Assembly: GCA_913009475.1 (NCBI GenBank)
Contig: CAJVYJ010000015.1
Location: 1 to 18,115, forward strand
Source: an uncultured Actinomycetes bacterium
GTDB taxonomy: Bacteria > Actinomycetota > Aquicultoria > CAJVYJ01
Reading direction: 5' to 3'
DNA length: 18,115 nucleotides
The position numbers and the translations under genes are program-made. The stretch's first letter is position 1. Every line of letters starts with the position of its first letter. Under the pieces are notes generated by a model. That model was given only the letters and a program-made list of their open reading frames with translations. It did no database searches and was not told where the DNA came from. Positions 13,828 to 18,115 of this stretch are shown here, piece by piece.

Positions 13828-13870
13828 AGCCATTAACCGATATTTTATCGCCACGAAGCTTATTTTTGAT

Positions 13871-13919
13871 TTGACAAACCGACAGTAACCGCGTTATTCT
13901 TTGTTCAGTATTTGAACAA
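13871..13919 (+). promoter_or_regulatory. Promoter with palindromic operator, site 1 (MarR-type regulator gene)
   Basis: TTGACA (13871-13876), an 18-base spacer and TATTCT (13895-13900) form a promoter. Directly after it lies TTGTTCA-GTATT-TGAACAA (13901-13919), with 7-bp perfect arms, covering the expected transcription start. The same operator, with one base different in the centre, follows the promoter at 16058. The regulator gene starts 226 bases downstream, after inserted repeats. Confidence 0.75.
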
Positions 13920-13940
13920 TGTTTTGAGGCGTAAAAATAT

Positions 13941-14076
13941 GTTTGTCATTCTCAGCTTGGCTGGGAATCCATGGCCCACTGTGTTTGTCATTCCCGGCTC
14001 CGATCGGGAATCCACGGCTCAACTTGAATTAGGATTTTTTTATCCCCCTTTACAAAAGGGAGACTAGGGGGGATTT
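13941..14076. repeat. Two GTCATTCCCG inverted repeats and one CCCCCTTT repeat in tandem
   Basis: TTTGTCATTCTCAGCTTGGC... (13941-13976) and TTTGTCATTCCCGGCTCCGA... (13983-14020) are two copies of the same inverted repeat. TCAACTTGAATTAGG follows, then CCCCCTTTACAAAAGGGAG...GGGGGGATT (14043-14076). The second copy plus its tail matches the composite at 15084-15178. The insertion separates operator site 1 from the regulator gene and lengthens its leader. Confidence 0.75.
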
Positions 14077-14145
14077 CGCAAGGAGAGACTGCTAACGCCT
14101 AACGCCTTACGACAAAAAGAATGCTTGACGATAAAAAAGGTTCAC

Positions 14146-14748
14146 ATGGACAAAAAAGAGGAAAAAATAAACGATAACCACGCACTCCGCGACCTTAAAG
14201 TCTTGGAAGAAATCGATAAAGACCCGACTATCTCTCAGCGCGATTTATCCCAGCAGCTCGGGGTGGCGCTGGGTATTACCAATTCACTAATAAAAACCTT
14301 AGCGCGAAAAGGCTTGGTTAAAATCAGGGGTAAAAACAATCGCTCTCTGACTTATCACTTGACCCATGCCGGTGTTCTTCATAAGAGTAAATTAGCGATG
14401 CAATGGACACTCAATACTATTGGTGATTATCGGCGTTTACGCGGAGAAGTATCGGGAAAGTTGTCTCTCTTGGCTGCTGAGGGTCTATCTAAAATCGGTA
14501 TCTACGGTTCTAATGAGTTGGCGGAGATCGTCATATTAACGGCGGCGGAAGCCGGAGTGGAACTCATTGGTATTGCCGATGCTGAGCCGGAGCCGGCAAC
14601 ATTAGCGAATTTTCAGGTCGGCTCATTGGAAGAGCTGCTTAAGTCAGCTCCCGACGCTCTAGTTAATTGTACAGGCAGCGACCTAAAGTCAGAACTTGCC
14701 CATTACACCGACGCTAAAGATCTACCGGTCTTTGATTTAATCGAGTAA
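14146..14748 (+). CDS. MarR-type (EPS-associated) winged-helix regulator fused to Rossmann-like domain
   Basis: A 200-residue protein. The ATG follows AAAAAAGG by five bases; a TTG seven codons upstream is less likely. Residues ~13-85 form a winged helix (LKVLEEIDKDPTISQRDLSQ, then GITNSLIKTLARKGLVKI), followed by HLTHAGVLHKSKLAMQWTL and a helical YRRLRGEV segment. This is close to the MarR-type regulators associated with exopolysaccharide loci. Residues ~115-200 form a second domain beginning KIGIYGSNELAEIVILTAAEAGVELIGIADAEP, which resembles the NAD(P)- or nucleotide-sugar-binding Rossmann domain at the start of PglD-like acetyltransferases. It may bind a sugar nucleotide as a signal; this is inference. 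Palindromic operators upstream of it and of the NusG paralogue are likely its targets. Confidence 0.82.
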   Translation: MDKKEEKINDNHALRDLKVLEEIDKDPTISQRDLSQQLGVALGITNSLIKTLARKGLVKIRGKNNRSLTYHLTHAGVLHKSKLAMQWTLNTIGDYRRLRGEVSGKLSLLAAEGLSKIGIYGSNELAEIVILTAAEAGVELIGIADAEPEPATLANFQVGSLEELLKSAPDALVNCTGSDLKSELAHYTDAKDLPVFDLIE

Positions 14749-14760
14749 AAGCATCAAATG

Positions 14761-14825
14761 TGTAGCCGCAAAGCTTGCTTTGCCTGGGAATATTAGAGAT
14801 ATGTAGCCGCAAAGCTGGCTTTGCC
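14761..14825. repeat. Two copies of a GCAAAGC palindromic repeat
   Basis: TGTAGCCGCAAAGC(TT/TG)GCTTTGCC occurs at 14761-14784 and 14802-14825, period 41. Each forms a 7-bp perfect hairpin with a two-base loop. They lie just after the regulator stop codon. No T-run follows, so termination is doubtful. Confidence 0.65.
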
Positions 14826-14912
14826 AAAATTAAAAATTGAACTATATCGAGCATTGGAGCATTAGAACCGACGCCACGCGTCTCATTAGAACGTGATAGA
14901 TTATTTTAAGCT

Positions 14913-14975
14913 CTAATCTTCTAATCTTCTAATCTTCTAATCTTCTAATCTTCTAATCTTCTAATCTTCTAATCT
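14913..14975. repeat. 8-bp tandem repeat (CTAATCTT)x~7.9
   Basis: Seven perfect CTAATCTT units from 14913 to 14968 are followed by a partial unit ending in CTAATCT. The spacer around it (14826-15083) has related ATTAGA words but no gene or promoter that I can support. The array is about 315 bases upstream of the sugar transferase start and outside any coding sequence. Confidence 0.9.
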
Positions 14976-15083
14976 CTATTATCTATTGCTCTGGCGCCGC
15001 TTCACGGCACCCAGCCTCCGGGTCCTGTCTCCGCTTCTGTCCCGTTGTGCTTGCGCGCTACACATTTCCCGACCCACTTTACA

Positions 15084-15270
15084 CTTGTCATTCCCAACTC
15101 GATTGGGAATCCATGGTTCAACTTGATTTTGGATTTTCTTCCCCCTATCTTAAAGGGGGAGGGTTGGGGTGGGGGTGAACTGTAAAAAGTGAAGATCTGA
15201 CCCCAATTTTTCGAAATGGCCTGGTAGTGCCATTGCGAAATGTCAAGATTGAAGATCTGACCCCATTTGC
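15084..15270. repeat. Composite of three dispersed repeat types upstream of the sugar transferase
   Basis: In order: the GTCATTCCC...GGGAATCCATGG inverted repeat (15087-15115), a TCAACTTGATTTTGG linker, the CCCCCTATCTTAAAGGGGGAGGG...GGGGGTGA element (15142-15178), and a double GAAGATCTGACCCC unit (15186-15270). The first two match the composite at 13983-14076 and the third matches 5543-5625. The last core ends 20 bases before the gene start, so native upstream signals have probably been displaced. Confidence 0.75.
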
Positions 15271-15289
15271 CATAAAAGAAAAGTAGAAA

Positions 15290-15925
15290 ATGATAAAATT
15301 GAATGTCAAGCTGCCGTTTATAAAAATAGCGTTTGATAAAATCCTGGTGCTGATATTACTGCCGCTCGCCTTGCCGCTGGGCCTCATTATTGCTATATTT
15401 ATTACGTGTGAGTCATTAATAACCAGGTCAAGTCCATCGATATTCCACCGCGAAACTCGAGTTTCGGCCGGACGGCCCTTTACTCTCTATAAATTTCGCA
15501 TCCTGAAATCAGCGTCTCTGGAAACAAAGATTACCGCCGGAGCCAATCCGAAAAATTTGGAAAATATTCCGACCAATCTAAGCATTGTTGGTAAAATACT
15601 TAAAAAATTCGGTTTGGATGAGCTGCCTCAGTTGTGGAATATTCTAAAAGGTGATATGAGTTTTGTCGGCCCTCGTCCCAAACCGATTCCCGAATACGAG
15701 GCACTGCTGGCAGCGGGTTATAATTATCGCCGTTATCTGCGGGCCGGCTTGACCGGCGCGGCTCAAATCATGAAAGGCACCAAACGTACGGCCGACCAAG
15801 AATACGCGGCAGATCAAGAATATCTGCGACAATGCCGGGACTTACAGCCGCTGAAATTATTATTTATAGATATCGGTATTTTAATTAAAACATTGGGAGT
15901 AATGCTTAAAGGCAGCGGGGAATAA
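15290..15925 (+). CDS. Bacterial sugar transferase (undecaprenyl-phosphate sugar phosphotransferase)
   Basis: A 211-residue protein of the monotopic phosphoglycosyl transferase family. A single N-terminal hydrophobic segment (ILVLILLPLALPLGLIIAIFI, about 18-38) would be the membrane re-entrant helix. It is followed by IFHRETRVSAGRPFTLYKFR, the family's usual FxxxRxGxxGxPFxxxKFRTM block, here ending in FRIL. The catalytic Asp-Glu dyad is LDELPQLWNILKGDMSFVGPRP (D110, E111). By family knowledge it attaches the first sugar phosphate to undecaprenyl phosphate, starting exopolysaccharide repeat assembly. The ribosome binding site before the ATG is weak (GAAAAG). The usual partner glycosyltransferases, flippase and polymerase are absent from this window. 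Confidence 0.92.
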   Translation: MIKLNVKLPFIKIAFDKILVLILLPLALPLGLIIAIFITCESLITRSSPSIFHRETRVSAGRPFTLYKFRILKSASLETKITAGANPKNLENIPTNLSIVGKILKKFGLDELPQLWNILKGDMSFVGPRPKPIPEYEALLAAGYNYRRYLRAGLTGAAQIMKGTKRTADQEYAADQEYLRQCRDLQPLKLLFIDIGILIKTLGVMLKGSGE

Positions 15926-15941
15926 AGTAGTAAAAGTCTGA

Positions 15942-15995
15942 AGTTTGTCATTCCCAACTCACCTTACGCTCTTGTACTATTCTGGCATCCAAACG
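15942..15995. repeat. Degenerate half of the GTCATTCCC repeat
   Basis: TTTGTCATTCCCAACTCACC begins like the other copies, but the matching GGGAATCC arm is replaced by TGGCATCCAAACG. It lies between the sugar transferase and the promoter at 16058. Confidence 0.45.
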
Positions 15996-16057
15996 TTTTG
16001 AAGCCATTCCGAGGTCTGTTTTTTACGGCCGAAGAATCTATCGAATCTCCTGAAAAC

Positions 16058-16107
16058 TTGACAGAGCAAAAATAATCAATTATGATATTGTTCAGTAATT
16101 GAACAAT
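16058..16107 (+). promoter_or_regulatory. Promoter with palindromic operator, site 2 (upxY-like gene)
   Basis: TTGACA (16058-16063), a 17-base spacer and TATGAT (16081-16086) form a near-consensus promoter. ATTGTTCA-GTAAT-TGAACAAT (16087-16107) follows immediately, with 8-bp perfect arms, and covers the expected start site. It matches site 1 (13901-13919) in sequence and in position relative to the -10. Repression by the regulator encoded at 14146 is the simplest reading. Confidence 0.82.
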
Positions 16108-16170
16108 CAATAAAATTTGCCGATAAGTTTAAGAACAAGCTTAAATTTAGAAGGAGATTTGAAGATAAAA

Positions 16171-16656
16171 ATGGCCAAAGCGAAATGGTATGTCGTCAAC
16201 ACCAATCCCCGGTGTGAAGAGTTGGTTGCAACGCTACTAAAGAAAGAGGGTCTTGAGGCGTTTCTGCCAAAAATCAAAAATCATCGCCAAAAGATGGAGC
16301 CGCTTTTTCCCGGTTACCTTTTTATCAAGCTGGATTTCAATCACACTAATTGGTCCAAGATCAATTTTTTGCAGGGCGTCCGTAAACTGATCAGCTTTGG
16401 CGGCCGGCCGATTTCCGTGCCGGAAAAAATAATTAATCTTATCGGCTATGGTGTGGCCAAACGCGGTTATGCAATGGAAAAGTTAAACTTGTGTCCCGGC
16501 GATCGCGTTAGGTTTAATAAGGGCCATCTGGCCGGCTTAGAGGGCAAGTTCACCGGTGAGGTATCAGGCAAAGAACGTGTCAAAGTGTTATTGGAGACTA
16601 TTTATCGGCCGTTTACAGTGGAAACGGACGCAGCCATGTTAAGCAAGGTCGGTTGA
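16171..16656 (+). CDS. UpxY/RfaH-type NusG paralogue, exopolysaccharide transcription antiterminator
   Basis: A 161-residue protein. The ATG gives MAKAKWYVVNTNPRCEELVA, the normal beginning of the NGN domain. An AAGGAG lies 14 bases upstream, a little far, with GAAG nearer. Upstream in-frame TTG codons would add non-family residues. The NGN domain (1 to ~95) includes EAFLPKIKNHR, LFPGYLFIKLDF and VRKLISFGGRPISVP. The KOW domain follows (CPGDRVRFNKGHLAGLEGKFTGEV). The short length and the EPS context point to a specialised paralogue, not housekeeping NusG. By family knowledge it joins RNA polymerase and lets it read through long polysaccharide operons. Such an operon is not directly downstream, so it may act elsewhere or the locus may be broken up. 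Confidence 0.87.
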   Translation: MAKAKWYVVNTNPRCEELVATLLKKEGLEAFLPKIKNHRQKMEPLFPGYLFIKLDFNHTNWSKINFLQGVRKLISFGGRPISVPEKIINLIGYGVAKRGYAMEKLNLCPGDRVRFNKGHLAGLEGKFTGEVSGKERVKVLLETIYRPFTVETDAAMLSKVG

Positions 16657-16667
16657 TTAGATTTTTT

Positions 16668-17165
16668 CTTCCCCCTTGTCAAAGGGGGACTGAGGGGGAT
16701 TTTGTAAGGGCTGACCGCTGATGATAGGCGGGGGCATAGCAGGATGAATGTTAAACAAGGTGTAACGTGAGGCGTGAACATAGTTTATATTTGTCAATCC
16801 CGACCATCTTATGTTTGTCATTCCCGACTCCGATCGGGAATCCATGGCCAAACGTATTTTTGATTTTTATAAGCGAAATGCATAGCCATTGGAGACAAAC
16901 TCTGCTTGTGGATGACTAAGCAGTACGCGATTATATTTAAAAAGTGACAGCGAACAAGCACCATAGTAAGATGTACGCAAGGTCCGTTAATCGTTATTAA
17001 AAGAGACGGAAATGGCGGAGCTTGTCTTGTAGAGACTGACTGCTGACAATTGACAGCCGATCGCCTAAAGTGCAAGAAGCGAATATTTTGCAATCCTGCG
17101 CCTTATGGTTGTCATTTCCGCCCTTTCTCACTGTCATTCCCGCGAAAGCGGGAAACTATGGTCCA
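16668..17165. repeat. Repeat-bearing non-coding spacer (~585 bp)
   Basis: After the upxY-like stop comes a CCCCCTTGTCAAAGGGGG hairpin with a GAGGGGGATTTTG tail (about 16674-16705). It could terminate transcription weakly, although it is a member of the dispersed family. A half copy of the GTCATTCCCG repeat lies at about 16792-16810 and a full copy at 16813-16850. Another variant, CTGTCATTCCCGCGAAAGCG plus GGAA, lies at 17131-17154. The stretch 16860-17100 shows no gene, promoter or recognisable repeat beyond a GACTGCTGACAATTGACAGC-like tract near 17040. Confidence 0.6.
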
Positions 17166-17242
17166 ATTTGTAATAGTCATTTTCCTCAACCTGTTGCTTA
17201 ACAGATAGGTTTAGAGTAATGTTAATAGTGAGGTGAACATTG

Positions 17243-17521
17243 ATGGAAAACATTATCGGTATTAATGAGGTAAGAATAAATCTTTCATCTTTGCTAAAAG
17301 AACTGGCGAAAAAAAAAGAGCCAATTATAATTACTGCCAAATCAAAACCCCGGGCCGTGTTGATGGATTATGATGAATACAGGGACATTGTCCGGTCTAA
17401 AGAAAAACAAGACCGCCTCATATTAAAAACAGCAGTCGATAAGGCCAGAAAAAAAGCTAAAACTGCCGGATTAACCGACGAAGATGTGAAGGCTGAAATA
17501 AGAGCGTTAAGAAACGGATGA
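17243..17521 (+). CDS. Phd/YefM-type antitoxin
   Basis: A 92-residue protein. The ATG at 17243 follows GAGGTG by seven bases; a TTG directly before it is less likely. The N-terminal part (NIIGINEVRINLSSLLKELAKKKEPIIITAKSKPRAVLMDYDEYRDI) is the Phd/YefM DNA-binding and dimerisation fold: start strand, helix, I(I/V)ITxxxKPxAVLM, then (D/S)xxEY. The C-terminal charged region (KARKKAKTAGLTDEDVKAEI) would bind the toxin. Its stop overlaps the PIN gene start by four bases, so both are made together. By family knowledge it neutralises the toxin and represses the operon. A CTGTT-GCTT-AACAG dyad at 17191-17204 is a possible operator. Confidence 0.88.
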   Translation: MENIIGINEVRINLSSLLKELAKKKEPIIITAKSKPRAVLMDYDEYRDIVRSKEKQDRLILKTAVDKARKKAKTAGLTDEDVKAEIRALRNG

Positions 17522-17925
17522 AAGTTGTTTTAGATACTAATGTTATTATTTCCGGTTTAATCACATCCAATGGGGCGCCCGCGGAAGTTATTGATTTTTG
17601 GATTAATGGTTTTATAAATGTTGTCAGCAGTCCACCGTTGATACAAGAAAGCCTTGAAGTTATTGTTCGCCCCAAATTTAAATCATTAGGTACTATTGAT
17701 GAACGTTGTGATTTAATTAAGAAACTTTTTGTCAAGTCGGAGATAGTCATACCTACTCGGATTTTAACAGCCATCCCTGAGGATGAGGATGATAACCGTG
17801 TTTTAGAATGTGCCGTAACGGCGGCTGTGAGCTACATTATTTCCGGTGATTTTCATCTAAGAAAATTGGGAAGTTATGAGGGAATTAAAATACAATCTCC
17901 GGATGAGTTTTTAAAGGTCTTATGA
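17518..17925 (+). CDS. PIN-domain toxin (COG1569-type ribonuclease)
   Basis: A 135-residue protein overlapping the antitoxin gene by ATGA. The acidic metal-binding residues of a PIN nuclease are visible: D6 in VVLDTNVIISGL, E44 in LIQESLEV, D91/D92 in EDEDDNRVLECA and D111 in IISGDFHLRKL. The sequence LDTNVIISGLI...GAPAEVI and CAVTAAVSYIISGDFHL is typical of the 'putative toxin component, PIN family' group. By family knowledge such proteins cleave RNA and are held inactive by the cognate Phd-like antitoxin encoded upstream. All catalytic acids are present, so it should be functional. Confidence 0.92.
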   Translation: MKVVLDTNVIISGLITSNGAPAEVIDFWINGFINVVSSPPLIQESLEVIVRPKFKSLGTIDERCDLIKKLFVKSEIVIPTRILTAIPEDEDDNRVLECAVTAAVSYIISGDFHLRKLGSYEGIKIQSPDEFLKVL

Positions 17926-17938
17926 TTTCGTTATTTCA

Positions 17939-18046
17939 CCCCCCCCCCTTTTTTTTTGTCAAAGTGGGACTACGTTCTCCCTCCCCCTTGACGGGGGAGG
18001 GCTGGGGTGGGGGTGAGAGATGTCATTCCCGACCCACTTTACGTTT
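17939..18046. repeat. Dispersed repeats at contig end with homopolymer runs
   Basis: A ten-C run followed by nine T's and GTCAAAGTGGGAC (17939-17970) is a degenerate CCCCCTTTGTCAAAGGGGG-type repeat. A G-rich relative, CCCTCCCCCTTGACGGGGGA then GGGTGGGGGTGAG (17980-18016), follows. Then comes the left half of the GTCATTCCCG repeat (18021-18042), cut off by the adapter sequence. Assembly probably stopped because of these multicopy sequences. Confidence 0.65.
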
Positions 18047-18115
18047 ATATCGCAGAGCAGCGTGTAGGGAAAGAGTGTAGATCTCGTTGTCCGCTGGATC
18101 ATTCACAACACAAAT
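18047..18115. other. Illumina adapter read-through at contig end
   Basis: 18047-18103 aligns along its length to the reverse complement of the Illumina P5/TruSeq universal adapter. There is a 26-base exact run at 18061-18086, containing GTGTAGGGAAAGAGTGTAG, with scattered mismatches and one missing base on either side. The final ATCATT at 18098-18103 also matches the adapter end. The last 12 bases have no match that I recognise. This stretch is not genomic DNA. Confidence 0.93.

Noticed and set aside
14913..14975. Possible CRISPR array
   Set aside because: Units are 8 bp and contiguous, with no spacers and no cas genes; it is a simple tandem repeat.
16087..16107. Reading the TTGTTCA...TGAACAA palindrome as a LexA box
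   Set aside because: The half-sites are in the opposite order and spacing from CGAACNNNNGTTCG, and the two copies associate with the EPS regulator instead.
16657..16710. Intrinsic terminator after the upxY-like gene
   Set aside because: The CCCCCTT/AAGGGGG hairpin lacks a following T-run and is a copy of a dispersed repeat, so I did not call it a terminator.
16818..17093. Minus-strand open frame of 91 codons in the spacer after the NusG paralogue
   Set aside because: Its end is read from a dispersed repeat, it has no family pattern and no ribosome binding site.
1..18115. tRNA or rRNA genes
   Set aside because: No cloverleaf with a GTTCRANYC arm and no rRNA-like conserved segment was seen; the rRNA-related four-helix-bundle gene is not within an rRNA.

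Overview
The window is a bacterial contig of moderate GC by eye, probably from a metagenome or a draft assembly. Both ends carry Illumina adapter-like sequence: a 9-base match at 1-9 and a long match at 18047-18103. The phylum cannot be fixed from the sequence. The gene content (a full molybdenum uptake and cofactor operon, an exopolysaccharide fragment, several toxin-antitoxin pairs) and the heavy load of dispersed GTCATTCCCG, CCCCCTTTG and GATCTGACCCC repeats suggest an anaerobic or environmental, repeat-rich bacterium. ModA is a lipoprotein, TTG and GTG starts are frequent, and two possible Gram-positive-type LexA boxes are present. These are hints, not proof, of a monoderm lineage.

Layout. 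1-807: 5'-truncated Fic protein with an inhibitory helix motif and a C-terminal helix-turn-helix. 1072-1608: BrnT/BrnA-type toxin-antitoxin pair. 1758-2675 (-): TPR protein. 2690-3336: repeat-filled spacer. 3337-3927: promoter plus a small RelE/Barnase-fold toxin candidate (possible ATT start) overlapping a DUF2283 gene. 4061-5549: an IS4-family insertion sequence with 19-bp perfect terminal inverted repeats and a leader hairpin that hides the transposase ribosome binding site.

5599-12621 (-): one molybdenum operon read right to left. It runs promoter, structured leader RNA with terminator, trmO-fmdE fusion, modA, modB, modC, a four-helix-bundle gene, moeA, moaA, moaC. ModABC imports molybdate, MoaA and MoaC make the pterin precursor, MoeA inserts the metal, and the leader is a plausible cofactor-sensing switch. 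Repeat elements lie between moeA and moaA and at the 3' end of moaC, where the repeat supplies the stop codon.

12901-16656 (+): a sparse exopolysaccharide region with a nucleotide-sugar epimerase, a MarR-type regulator fused to a Rossmann-like domain, a sugar-phosphate transferase and an UpxY/RfaH-type NusG paralogue. The regulator and the NusG paralogue each have a TTGACA promoter followed directly by the same palindrome, TTGTTCAGTAWTTGAACAA. This is the clearest regulatory signal in the window and suggests a small autoregulated circuit. 17243-17925: Phd/PIN toxin-antitoxin pair, then repeats and the adapter-contaminated contig end. I saw no tRNA, rRNA, CRISPR array or replication origin.
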